Assembly: GCF_035083965.1 (NCBI RefSeq)
Contig: NC_089724.1
Span: 28,395,435 to 28,459,434, forward strand
Reading direction: 5' to 3'
Length of the DNA stretch: 64,000 nt
DNA from: Branchiostoma lanceolatum
Taxonomy: Eukaryota; Chordata; Leptocardii; Amphioxiformes; Branchiostomatidae
Below are positions 11,904-23,174 of this stretch, piece by piece (within the stretch, counting starts at the first letter, position 1; each line of letters opens with the position of its first letter). The position numbers and the translations under genes are program-made. The notes below the pieces were generated by a model. It did no database searches and was not told the origin of the DNA. It saw nothing but the letters and a program-made list of their open reading frames with translations.

Positions 11904-14848
11904 TTTTTCACGTTGTAATGATTTTAGAGTTGCATGTTTAATTGGTACTTTATAGAATGTAAATCGTTATGCAGCCGTATCGTTTGGAAGATTACAAAAC
12001 TACGCAAATTGCAATTGCGTGCCGAGCTAGCTATCGAGGAACTCTTCACTTTACGTTCTAACAACTTGAGACGATCAATGATATGATATGTGGTTCAATT
12101 TTCGTTGATATGAATTGTTAAAATGTACAAACTTGCGATAGTTTTGCTCCGTAGTCAGTGAGGGGAATGGGGAGGGGGGCGAACGGCCGGCGCAACCATG
12201 TGCAAGTTCGGACACGATTTTTGTAGTCTGATACGAACCCAGGAAGCCACAAAAATAAATTTGTGTTTCTTATTCTGTTTGTTAAGAGACCTTAGCGAGT
12301 ATAAATTTGTATGATCGTGCATTAGTTTGAAAGGAATATCTATCCAGATTCCAGACGAAGATTAAAATTACTTGTCCTTGCTGGCTGGCATGTTTTTCTC
12401 AGGTTTGTAAAAATATGCATAGCGTGTAAATTTACCACGTATTATTCATAGTTTTTTAGACATTTTGAATAACTTACCTTGTTGCCACTGGGAATTGTTG
12501 TCATGTCCATTTGAACGCATTTTCCTTGTTTCTTACTAATAGTATGCTCCAGAGGATCGGCACTGTAGGGATTTTCCCAGCCCTTGCTGCATATACACAG
12601 CACCTATGAGTGCTATGACCATACAATGTAGCTGTTGATGCATCATGCTGTCTACACAAGGATGAATGTCATGCATATGCACATGCATGTGTCAAAGTCT
12701 TTCAACCAACGGTTGAACCAAGGATATGTATATAAATTATTATGTATTTGAAACAACACACATTGACAGTTTAGTGCTTTCTGAAGCAATGAAAACATGT
12801 TGATTTTCATCCCTGCTGGATACAAGTACATGTATCTGTAAGCACATCGAAGTATGTGTTCTTATTTAATATGCGTACCTGATATACCTGGTGCTTTATA
12901 ATATTGTAGATAATTAAGTTTGATGTGAACAAAATTTTTGTATTTGCAAATGATTGTAGAATATTTTGTAAGTGTTGGATTCCTCAGGGTAAATGAATTG
13001 AATGAATAGCTAGTACATGTAAATGAAAATTGATCCATTTCATGTAATGTTTCACAACACTCAGTCTCTTTATAAGAAGCTATGATTCTTCAATCTAGTT
13101 GTATCTATGCAGATGATGTCATTGTTTAGAAAATATGAGCATGATGGTGTAGCCTAGAATGTCCTTTGTTGCCTGTATCATACTTATTCCGACCAGTGAT
13201 ATTGAATGAATCATGAGTAAATGATAAAGGTGTGATCTCTGTGTGTGTTCTCTGAACTTGATCTAATTATGTACTAATACATGTAGTGGGATGTTGTGTA
13301 GAGGTTCTCATGTATTTTTACTGTACGGACAAGCATGGTCTGTATGTCCTAATTGACGGGAAAAAAAATCACATGCAGATTGTACATTTTGTAGATTGTT
13401 CAATATTCATCCTTTGTCAGATGGCAAGGGTTTCTCCTCAAGTTCCTTTCTTACCTATTCTTATTATACTTATTCTTATTCAAAAATTCACCACTTTGTG
13501 TTTCAATATACATGTACGCTTTGGTCACTTTCAGTTTGTGACAGACTATACATGTACATCCATCATTGTAGTATATGAATAGACCTTGGAGTGTATTTTC
13601 CATTCCCATTGAAGATGAAGATTGTGCTTTGTGAAGAATGCTGCTGTACCTTCAATGTACTGTGCAATGCAATGTACTAGTAGAGTAAAAGTTATTATCA
13701 ATATGTAAGAAGAACTTGGGGGATTTCCCATGTGTCTCATATCAGTCGGACTGAGGCATGAATTTGCAGGAAATGGATTTTTAATAATAATTACACTATA
13801 ATAGTTAACATATTCTACGCAAAAGGCTACAACACTAATAGTATTTTTCTTGTGCAATAAAAACCTTACTTATATAAGAAAACCGTGGTTTCTTACATGC
13901 CTAAAGTTGAATCTTAGACAAGGCAATGATGTGAGGCTAAAATTGAAGGAAACATATTGTGTTATCTTGTCAAAATACAGTAGTCAACACATCCTAGAAA
14001 GAACTACTGAAGTCAAACGCAGGGGTTGGAGGGGGAAGTTCCGAACACCAAACGTATGGTACATACCTTTATACTTATACTAGTTACAGTGTTCACTATC
14101 ATGTATACACCTACTGAAATTGCATTGAAAAATTTGAATGTCTTCAGTTACACAAAAACAGTTAACATGTCCATGGAAGGTTGAAGCTGCTCCACAGACT
14201 TGTTGTAGAATTTCGCTCCGAGTCAACAGTTCTTAGTGGCATCTGACTCCAGTCCTTGACTCGCAGATATGGCCCAGCCACTTTATTGCTGGCGTCCATA
14301 AAACTAGCAAAGAACAAAAAAAATTTACACATATATTGACGAGCAACAGTGAAAGCTGATGAATAAATAAAATGTAACTAAATCGAAATGTTTTCATGTG
14401 CAAACTGGGATCAAATTATGTAGCATGTGTTCATGTTTGCCACGTTCATTACACAATTCTTTTCTCTCAAGGAATAGCCATACTGTTATCCTTAGATCAT
14501 ACACACAAATATTATAACATAATAAATCACAGCAACAAGGCATACACATACGAGGCTCAACCTTTCTACCATTCTTCTTTGTATATGTTTGAAGTTTCCC
14601 GTAAGAATGGCCAACTATCCTGGAAAGCAACACCGTTTCACCAGAAGGTCTAGATGTGTCCATTATGTAAGCACATGCACACAGATAAAACATTATTACT
14701 AGTAACAAATGGTGGTGTATACGCGTGGTGAACATGTATTCGTACGAGTTCATGCCCCCCTCCCCCATCTGGCGTCATTACAAAACACGCATTTCCAGTC
14801 GAATTTAATCATATTTATGAAACAAACAAGACTTTATATAGTCTGAAT
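11904..14848. other. internal region of foldback element
   Basis: About 2.9 kb of AT-rich sequence between the arms, with no ORF longer than 124 codons and no recognised transposase domain. Apart from the exon-like blocks noted separately, nothing identifiable is present, so the element is probably non-autonomous. Confidence 0.6.
14162..14303 (-). other. exon-like block inside the foldback element
   Basis: On the minus strand a strong polypyrimidine tract and AG ('tttgttctttgctag') precede 142 bp that are open in only one frame and end in TAA. The peptide has ordinary codon-like composition (for example GPYLRVKDWSQMPLRTVD). A second candidate block lies upstream at about 14590-14690 (peptide beginning MDTSRPSGETVLLSRIVG). 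I recognise neither. They could be remnants of a transposase or of a captured host gene. Incoming phase would be 2. Confidence 0.35.
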
Positions 14849-15999
14849 TCAACACAAACCTGGTATATCCTGGGGACACGTAGCTGATCAGAAAACGCGT
14901 ACAAGACGGTGAAAACAAGGACGTAAACAGCGATCACCGATACTTGGTGGCTTCTCTGGCGATGAGCGTCGACTTACGTCATTTCCGACTTACGTCATTT
15001 CATTTCCGTTTGGAGTTTGAAATCGACCAGTTTGAAATCGACCAGTTTGAAATCGACCAGTTTGAAATCGGCGTAACTGGAAAGCACTGTGACAAGATGG
15101 TCTTTTGGGTAGGATCTGGTCTACTTTACGATGTGCTCTCACCACACTAAGACGTGTATATAACTATACTATGTGCTCTCACCACACGAAGCTCTCACCA
15201 AATATTACCAAGACTCGGGTTCAGTTTACAGTTTGATGTGATAGTTTATTCAAGGTACTGCTGTCGATCATACATACAAAGAATACAAGGGACTAACGGA
15301 ATATGGGAAGTTACTAAGAAGATACTGAAATACCTGAACAGAAGTGGAAGGACGACGAATGATACTACTCTAACCGGGGTGATACAAGACGACAGCGGGA
15401 TGATCTCGGCTCTAATGCTACTTACAGACGTCCTACACCGATCTTTATAAGCTTTCCGGAAGGCGGGGCTACGCGAGCGCGACGGGGCGTGGTCAGGCTG
15501 ACGCCAGGACGCGCCCGTGTCATGTGCTCCCACCACGTGACCCCCGGGCGGTCCTTACGCTAATATGTTGCCTGTTACAGCACCACTATCAAAATGGGGG
15601 GTAAATCGGAAACGATAGACCATTTTGAAAGCACCACTTTGCAAACCGGTGGGTTTCCTGGATTGGGGAATAAACTTATACACGGTACAAAATGAAAATG
15701 GTGTATGTTTTTTTTTCGTCTCATATTCTCATTTTGGTTATTTTTAAGATGCATATTGTTTTAAAAGATATGACCCATAAGAAAAACCATGTCCTATTTT
15801 CAAAACATATGTGGATTTAATTTGCCCCCTTTTTAAAAACATGTGCCATTTTCAAAACATATGTGGATTTAATTTGCCCCCTTTAAAAAAACGGCCCTAT
15901 TTTCAAAACATATGTGGATTTAATTTGCCCCCTTATAAAAAAACATGTCCCTTTTTAAAAACATATATACGATTTTTGTGACAGTGTTTCTGCTTCGTA
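14849..15999 (-). repeat. right terminal inverted repeat of foldback element
   Basis: Mirror of the left arm. It carries one more 15-bp 'tttgaaatcgaccag' unit than the left arm and is interrupted at 15088-15579. Single-base differences are visible, for example 'gttctcaccgtc' versus 'gttttcaccgtc'. Confidence 0.85.
15088..15579. mobile_element. solo-LTR-like insertion in the right TIR
   Basis: 492 bp that are absent from the mirror arm. It starts TGTGACAAG, ends CCTGTTACA (TG...CA) and is flanked by GCAC at 15084-15087 and 15580-15583. Removing it restores the left-arm sequence exactly across the junction. A TATA-like 'gtgtatataac' lies at about 15152, and a direct repeat 'atgtgctctcaccacac' occurs at about 15130 and 15170. 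These features suit a solo LTR. A small TIR element (TGTRACARG ends) is the alternative. No retroviral coding sequence is present. Confidence 0.7.
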
Positions 16000-16322
16000 C
16001 CTTTCTTAACCTGGGGCGCACCCGGGGAGGCCACCAACATAGATACCATACCATCTACGCTCGTTCAGACACATACAGATTTTCGTTTTTTCCACATACA
16101 ATTCCTGAGTGAAACGCCCTGCCTAGCCAGGTCGTGTTGTCTCCCATGCTCAGTTGAGACTTTCCGGGCCAGGCTGGAAGCCTGCCCGCCTTCGCCCGGG
16201 AGCTCCTCCTCCCCCTCCCTACTTTGCCCCTGATGGGGTTATATGGGGGTACACCGAAGTTGAAGTTGAGAAGTTGATAAACTTTCTTGCTCGTTTTTTA
16301 AGATTCCAGCCGCAGGCCGACC

Positions 16323-19300
16323 ATGACGACCGCGGGCCTGACGTACGTGGTGACCGGAGGGTGCGGGTTTCTCGGCACCAACATTGTTGACATGCTGGTC
16401 CAGAGAGGGGGGAACATCTCCGAGATCCGCGTGGTCGATACAGAACTGCGCAGCTACAAGTCGCCGGAGAAGAAAGGTTTGTTTGTTCGTTTGTCTGCTC
16501 GTATTAGATACCCGATAAACCGCCTCATGGCGTATAAACCTTGGTGTAACACACCAGGTTTGTACTGAATCCGGACAGATTTATTTTATCCACTTACACC
16601 GGGATGAACCCCTACTCTTGTGGTGGGCTATCTCTGTAACGTTTTCTTTACCTTTTCTGTACCGTGAACTTGCTGAGGCGTGACTCTCCTCAAACACGGG
16701 ACCTCAATTTAACATCCTATCCTAGGGACGTCCCTAACCGAAGCTAGGTACTCATTGTCACCTGAGTAATGTGAGGAAATAGGTGTTAAGTGCTTTTCCC
16801 AAGGGCACAACATCGGGACATGTCAGAACACAGTACCTCCAGGTTCTGAATCATCATCCCTAACCCATCCTCCCAGCAGACCCGATATGTTCATTACCTT
16901 CCATAGCGGCCCTGCCCTTCCGAGCCCCTGAACACGCTTCTGGCGACGTCACCACCAAACAGCTTTCAGCCAATCAGAGGGTTTGCTAAAGCTCATCTCG
17001 AGCAAAGCCGCAAAGGACACTGGGAAGCTATCAGCCAATCAGCTTACGTCTTACATCGCTACTTAATTATTCATGAGTAACTAACGACAGTTGGTGCCAA
17101 ATAAGGCTAGCTCATTAATTATTTATGAGCAACTGTCAGTGACGCCCCGAGAAGCCAAAATCTCCGTTCATAAGATCAGGGCTGAGGGCGGGAGGGTTTT
17201 CCGAAAATTCCCCGAGCGGGTTTCACCGCTGATAGAGGAGGGTGCCCTAACCACAAGGCAACCGAGCCACCTTAGCCAGCCAGGATGACAGAGTTTGGAG
17301 TTTCAACATAGAGTTTTCAAAGTCATTTATTTGTCGCTAATTCATTCCCTTTTAAAAGTCATCCGAATCTATTGTTGTAAGCTATGTTTATGTTTAAGAA
17401 AATTAACCAAAATGGGAGAGCAAAACAGCTTCATACGTTAACGTTATCCACACACACACTCAAAACAACAGCACATACATATGTATCAATATGATGAAAC
17501 AAAGATTTTACGAAAAGTCATATACGTTTACAAAGAAATGTATCACTAACAAAGTGATGACTGATGATGTGTAGGGGTCAAGGTCAAAATCATCCGCGGT
17601 GACGTCACGGACATGGCCCAGATGACGGAGGTGTGCGCAGGCGCAGACGTGGTCATCCACGCCGCGTCACTGATTGATGTCTTCGGAATGGTCAGTGACG
17701 TGGCCTTGTGGAACGTCAATGTCAAAGGTGTGATGTCAAGGCTTGTCTATCTACACATCTCATCATTGTGCTAATTTAAGGTCTCATTCATGTATTACTC
17801 CGAGTGGATACCTAAAAGAATCCAAATACCTAAAAAAAATGGCTGCATGAACGTGTGTTTATATCAGTGGGAAATTCCCTTTTAGCCAGCGTTTTGATCT
17901 CAAGCGTCAAACTGATGAAAGCTTGTTTGTATCTGAAGAAATTAGCAGGCAAGGTTCGGCAGCCGCGCGCGAGGTCGGACGTATACAGCCGAGCATCGTA
18001 CGTGATGCGGTCATGCGCTTACAGCTGGAAAGTGCCTTTTGGGAGGTGTAGCTAAATGCAGTTTGTTATTGCTATAAAAAGAGATTGTATGTAGTGAAAA
18101 TGTTGGCAATTTTTCCACATGATCCAGGGTAAATGTTCTCAACAAAGAATGAATAACATCGGCACATTTCCTATATCTTCATTACAAACGCGCCCATGGC
18201 CATGTAAAAGACGTATTATAACATGTAAGCCTATGGGGCAAAAAAAACCCCTCATAAATGAGACCTTAAGAGTGTACTTTCATACCTCACTCCACCCTAG
18301 CAGCTGTGGAACAGAAACTCTTCAGAATTCATTAAAGGAAATTAAGTTTAAAGGAATTGCATTATCATACATGTGCAATTTCAGCCTACTACAGTACCCA
18401 GAAGCTGATCGGTGCGATGTCGATTCTTCCTTGAACGGCCTCCGAAGCAATTATCTGTTCTGATCTCAAAAGACATTTTACTGATCATGGTCAATTTAAG
18501 ACTGGGGTTCAAGCAGCGAAGATGACTACATACCATATTTTGATAATAACAGTCTTTATTGCATATTCCTGCCCAAATGGGTTAAATGCACAGATGACCA
18601 CATGCGGTCTATACGAAGCATAATGCAAAATATGAATTGGTAAGATGCTACATTCTAACGTTAAAAAACTAACAGCAGACAAACTGTGGACTATTGCTAA
18701 ACTAATATTGATCACCTCGTACTTTCTTCTCTCTTTTTGAAACATGACTACATACTTTGTCTATTATATGTTCGTTCTTACATGGCATCACTGTCATCAG
18801 GTATATAAATGTGTCCTGCTTTGACATTTTTGCCCATTTTTTGTCACAAAACAGGAACGGAGACCCTGCTCCAATGCTGTTTGAACGAGGACGTCCCTTG
18901 TTTGGTCTACACCAGCAGCGTAGAGGCCGTGGGGCCAAACAGCAGGGGCGACCCAATGGAGGATGGGGACGAGAGCACGCCGTACGACAACTCGTGCCCA
19001 TTGCTGCCGTACGGCCGGACCAAAGCGGCTGCTGAGGCGATGGTGCTGCAGTGGAACGGGCGGCGGACAAACGGCGGGAAAACTCTGCACACCTGCGCCT
19101 TACGACCGGGAGGTATAACTGATTCAGTTTCTTCGAAAACATATCTTGTCTGTGTCGTGTTTTTGTTACTTCCATGAAAAATGGTGGTATAGTTTTTGGT
19201 TTGTTTGTCTGTCGCAACAAGAACCCCTGGATGGATTGTCTTGATATTTGATATGTGGATAGATGTTGTGAGGTCAAGGTCACTTTTGGTAGCCTCCGTT

Positions 19301-20601
19301 GCAGGCTTCTCCCACCGGCGATTTTTCAACTTATCGGGCCAGATTCTTTGGTTGGGCGGCCGTATCTGCTTGGAAACCGTATCTGCTTGAGGCCCAGTAT
19401 CTGCTTGGAATCCTCAAGCAGATACGGTCTCCAAGCAGATACGGCCCCTCCAACCGAAGAATCTGGCCCGATAAGTTGAAAAATCGCCGGTGGGAGAAGC
19501 CAGCAACGGAGGCTACACTTTTGGGCCCTCTGGCTGCAGACATTGGTACAGCAGCAGAACTTACGGATTTGTATCTTTTGCCCAGGGCATGCAATGGTCT
19601 TGTTTTATTTGCCTTGGCAGGTAATCAGCAGGTTAATCGGAGACATCGTAAAAACACTAATATGGCGAAAGCAAAACTAGGTGGTAGCCGCGTGATTACA
19701 AATTTCCTTTTCTCATGACGGTGAGATACTAGTAGTGGTCCTGAGAATAACGCACATCGTCGCTCCCATTGACCCTTTTCTGAAGTCACGTGACTGACAG
19801 AAGCAGATATTTTATCGCGAGGAAAGCCGTAGCGAGTTTTCTAACCTTTCTGCATTGGAAAAAAAGTTTCAAACGCCGTTTTTTAGGCATAGATGGTGAG
19901 CGCGAGATGACGCCAAACTGTGGCAAGCTTTGACACTTATCAGGAGACACGACAGTGACCAATGGGAGAGGTCAGTTTTCTTTAGAGAAGGCCTCAGGCA
20001 ACTATTTTTGTGGAGGCAGAAAGGTTTAAGATGGCGTTTCTTTACTGCAGGACTTTACGGTGGCTTTGGATGGACGGTCATGAAGATATGGCAGGAGTTC
20101 GGCGTGGACCTGTTCACCCGGCCTCAGAAACGCATGGGCGATCCAAAGGTCAAGGTCATCCGTTCTTACGTCGGGAACGTCGCCTGGGCTCACCTGCTGG
20201 CCGCCCAGACGCTGATGACGTCACCACACACCGCCGGAGGGGAGGCGTTCTTCATAGCCGACGACACGCCCGTGAAGAACGACCAAACGCTGTACGGCGA
20301 GCTCTGCGCCCCTATCGGAATCAGATGGGAGGACGGCTTGGTCCTCCCGCTCTGGCTGCTGTACTTTATCGCCTATCTGCTCGCTTTCCTGCGTTTCCTT
20401 TCCAAGCCGTTTTACACCTTCGTTCCCCGCTTGACCCCTGCTTTACTGACTATCGTAAACACGACTTTCTACTTTAACTATAAGAAAGCCACGCGGATTC
20501 TCGGCTACAAACCGCTCTTCACTTGGGAGGAATCCAAACAGAGAACGGGGGGTGAGCTGGTGGAGTGGAAAGCTAGAAAGTTCTCGTGTGAACGGCCATA
20601 G
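16323..20601 (+). CDS. HSD3B-like: 3-beta-hydroxysteroid dehydrogenase-like (4 exons, 371 aa)
   Basis: Exons are 16323-16476, 17575-17727, 18855-19112 and 20051-20601. All introns are phase 1 with GT-AG ends, giving 371 aa, close to the usual 3-beta-HSD length. The family are extended short-chain dehydrogenases of ER or mitochondrial membranes that use NAD(P) to oxidise a 3-beta-hydroxyl on steroids or sterols. Seen here: the N-terminal Rossmann motif TGGCGFLG (residues 11-18), the family segment YTSSVEAVGPNS, and catalytic Y155xxxK159 in YGRTK. A hydrophobic stretch lies at 285-305, and the C-terminus YKKATRILGYKPLFTWEE is family-typical. The start is the first ATG before the glycine-rich motif. 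Intron 1 holds a hAT-like MITE and intron 3 a palindromic MITE. The substrate (pregnenolone-type, C27 or 4-methyl sterol) cannot be told from sequence. Family call is firm; the orthology is not. Confidence 0.92.
16490..16830. repeat. dispersed repeat and SINE-body fragments in HSD3B intron 1
   Basis: 16495-16640 matches 28600-28760 ('aaccgcctcatggcgta', 'ggtttgtactgaa', 'ccggacagat', 'cacaccgggatgaacccc'). 16740-16822 resembles the reverse of a deuterostome SINE body ('gtgcttttcccaagggcac'). Confidence 0.65.
16866..17244. mobile_element. hAT-like MITE, copy 2 (HSD3B intron 1)
   Basis: 379 bp with ends CATCCTCC and GGAGGGTG, and an exact 8-bp target duplication CCCTAACC at 16858-16865 and 17245-17252. 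An 8-bp duplication is typical of hAT (and P) superfamily insertions. The body carries 'gacgtcacc' and several CCAAT boxes and has no transposase. Confidence 0.92.
19150..19640. repeat. dispersed repeat hosting a nested MITE (HSD3B intron 3)
   Basis: Flanks of the palindromic MITE join into 'gtcaaggtcacttttgggcc', the same phrase found in the repeat at 52.24-52.40 kb ('gtcaaggtccattttgggcc'). The order is therefore clear: an older dispersed repeat, then a MITE inserted into it. Confidence 0.7.
19289..19516. mobile_element. near-perfect palindromic MITE with target duplication
   Basis: 228 bp made of two arms of about 110 bp that are reverse complements ('gtagcctccgttgc' ... 'gcaacggaggctac'), with almost no spacer. 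It is flanked by ACTTTTG at 19282-19288 and 19517-19523 (8 bp if the preceding C is counted). The 7-8 bp duplication suggests hAT- or P-like mobilisation. Small ORFs across it on both strands are palindrome artefacts. Confidence 0.88.
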
Positions 20602-20770
20602 TAAGGCAGTCCTGCGGACTAGTTTGCCAGAAATACAAGAGCATTTTCGACATAATCCCAAGCTCTCAACATTTCTAATAGGCCTGCTCTGGTGAAATAT
20701 AACATAGGAAAGCACTAATGGCCAATGTTCGGGAATATTGCTTCAGGTGTTTTGCTTTCTCCGGCAAAGT

Positions 20771-20776
20771 AATAAA
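20771..20776 (+). terminator. candidate polyadenylation signal for the HSD3B-like gene
   Basis: AATAAA 170 bp after the stop codon, just before the CT microsatellite. It is the first canonical hexamer I see downstream. Use is inferred. Confidence 0.4.
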
Positions 20777-20797
20777 TAGAATGCCATTTTCTAATCA

Positions 20798-20916
<119 letters not shown>

Positions 20917-21045
20917 CATGTGGCCTTGCACTGAGCAAACTCGTTTTAAAAAAGTCAAACATCTCCCTTAGAGTTTTTGTAATAAGGTGCGCTAGCATTG
21001 TATTGTAGTATTAGTTGAGTTCTGGTACTTTCTAAGATGTCCTTA

Positions 21046-21400
21046 AGCCAGCGTCACAATTCATGCGAGCGTCGGCCGACTTTGTAGATCGCCAGAAGCT
21101 CGCCGAATATCAAAATCGCCCGAGCGTCGACCGTATTCCCAATGAAAATCTCGGGCGACGTCCGTCGAACACCAGAAACTAAAAATCCCCCATGAGATGG
21201 TACTATCTCTTGAACATCGACGAAGTCAGTATCGACTAACCTGGTAAAAGGCCAATATTTGGATCAACTTTTATTATTTTAAAATCGCCCGAAGCCCGTG
21301 TAATCGACAAAACGTCGGCCGTACTTCGGCCTAAAATACACATTTGAAGCTCGCCAACACGTCGGCCGAGCTGAATTTCTTATTTGTGACGGGGGATTTA
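21046..21400. mobile_element. GC-rich MITE-like repeat, copy 1
   Basis: The ends are inverted: 'gcgtcacaattc...gtcggccgac' on the left against 'gtcggccgag...tttgtgacgg' on the right. The interior ('aaatcgcccgagcgtcgacc', 'aaaatcccccatgagatgg') is repeated at 25.91-26.24 kb. Confidence 0.7.
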
Positions 21401-22238
21401 GGATGACGTCTGTTATGATAATATGTTCTGAGAAAGAGTGTAGGCGGCCACTATTTCCTTAGAATGATGGCTAGAGTAAATGGCCCGGTAAGAAATAATG
21501 ACCTTCTCTCCAGGAGGGCAGAGCATGCTTAGGGTGGATATCGCCTTATTTGGGACTGTCCTGAGTGCTCTTTAGAGAAAATGACGCATGATGATTCAGA
21601 TACAGTGGAAGAAGGTCCCTTTTCTCAGAAATCGATATGTAGGCGTAGAAGATATATAAATGAGGTACCATGTACTAGAGTCAGTCCAAGTCTGGACTAG
21701 AGTTTAGTCTGAAGCGGACACCCGATGTAGAGTGAGGACAGAGTGCGAGAATACAGATCAACGTCTTCAACATGTAGCGACTCTTTGTGTTTCCTTGGGT
21801 TGACCGTACCACTAACATCGCACTACTAACGAACTTCGTAAGGGACACACCTTCGAGGCCAAGGTCACAACAGCTACCCGAGTTCCCCTTACATTTTAAA
21901 CATGGACTTGAAACTCCTCCGATGAAGAAACATATTTCGGACTATGTGGAAAGACTTAATACTTTTACACTTGATTGGCAATCTTTGGCCTGAACTGCTT
22001 TTGATTACTTGGCTGCGATTGTCTCAACCAAAAGAATCAAGGAAATCTCAGCTCAAATGATACAATTTATTTCCATGCATGAATCAATTTTTAAACACAC
22101 AAAATTACTGAATACTTTCAAGTGCAAATTTATCTCAGAAAAAATAATCTAATAAATTCAATTTTACAGTACTGAAAGGTGGAACCGTAATAACGAAAGA
22201 CACAGAAAAATCACATCTAACTCTAGGGTGATCCCATT
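21401..22238. other. intergenic, no gene seen
   Basis: One 68-codon ORF at 21787-21993 has no recognised domain. No repeat was identified. Confidence 0.4.
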
Positions 22239-22240
22239 TA

Positions 22241-22714
22241 AAGGGGAGACTAAACAGTTACAATAAATGCCAGTAAAGCATGTAGCCCTATGGGGAAGTC
22301 AAGAAAAAGAAGGTGTTATTATCCCAGGAATCAAAACATCAGACTACAAAAACTTAACCTCAAATACTAACCAGTTATGTCAACCGTTATTAGATTTATT
22401 CCTGACAAATTCTATACGGCTATTCTCCAGATAACCTTCCCTAATCAGAGCCCTTGGATAGGTCCTAGCTTCAGACACACTGTTGAATACCATCCCACTA
22501 TATCAGGGGTGCCAAAACCCAAGGTAGAAAAAGACCATTTATGTGAACTAATTCAGCAAATAAAGAGTCTAGCCTACCACAGCCACTCCTATACTGTCCA
22601 GATTGCAGAAAAAAAATTCCACCAAAAAAGGACTTTCAATGGTTCAAACCCTGGTTTTTACTTGCCTCACACCGTGGGGTCTAGGCGCAGGCGCTAACTG
22701 TTTAGTCTCCCCTA
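22241..22714. mobile_element. TA-flanked MITE, 474 bp
   Basis: A 19-bp terminal inverted repeat reads [A/T]AGGGGAGACTAAACAGTTA. The element is flanked by TA on both sides (22239-22240 and 22715-22716), as for Tc1/mariner-type MITEs. The 106-codon ORF inside is unrecognised and probably incidental. Confidence 0.85.
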
Positions 22715-23174
22715 TAGGCCTATGGAAAATGCTGTGTTTCTGGTTAGCCGACCAACCCCAGCAAAAACCTGCCTTTTTTTGTCGGCCACTTGCAAGAGAA
22801 ATAAAATTTTCAATTTGACATCAGAGTGAAGAAACTCAAAACAGAATCTGTGAACAGATTAGTGCTTTGAACAGTTGATGTAAAAAGGTATGGTAAACAT
22901 TGTAATTCTTTGTTCAGTTTATTAAAACATATCAATATGCTTGTACAGTGTATAGCTGTCTAATCACAATATGATGTTGAAATAAAAGTGCTCGATGCAT
23001 TTCAGTTTTACGTTCCTAAACTGTATTTATCACGTCTGGGCCGAAATCTAACAGCAACAAAAAGAGAATTCCTACTTACCAACCCTACGTCTTTGTAGGC
23101 CCGTAAACGAAAACACAACATTTTTTGCTAGACTTTTAATACTAATAAGTTTCACTCTATGACAGTTCCTTCAG
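22715..23174. other. 3' flank of LRR receptor gene
   Basis: Probably holds the 3' UTR of the minus-strand LRR gene. A TTTATT (minus AATAAA) occurs at about 22919. No other feature is seen. Confidence 0.35.

Larger units (their letters stand above)
11263..15999. mobile_element. 4.7-kb foldback DNA transposon (long TIRs, cargo)
   Basis: The ends are exact inverted copies beginning TACGAAGCAGAAACACTG. The left arm is about 11263-11903. The right arm is 14849-15999 and contains a 492-bp insertion. Each arm carries three ~60-bp subterminal tandem units with 'aaattaaatccacatatg' and a second array of 15-bp 'gatttcaaactggtc' units. CCTTTCTTAA occurs at 11244-11253 and immediately outside the right end at 16000-16009, a likely 10-bp target duplication; a shorter CCTTT directly abuts both ends. 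Long arms and a 9-11 bp duplication suit a Mutator-like foldback element, but I recognise no transposase, so the superfamily is inferred. The arms differ by few substitutions, which suggests a young insertion. Confidence 0.85.

Noticed and set aside
13286-14083. Small ORFs inside the foldback element as transposase
   Set aside because: Too short, no recognised catalytic motif and overlapping on opposite strands.
18702-19329. Long minus-strand ORFs opposite HSD3B exon 3
   Set aside because: Antisense shadows of a GC-rich coding exon; the plus-strand frame has the 3-beta-HSD motifs and proper splice sites.
20010-20477. 155-codon alternate-frame ORF over HSD3B exon 4
   Set aside because: Out-of-frame shadow of the real exon.
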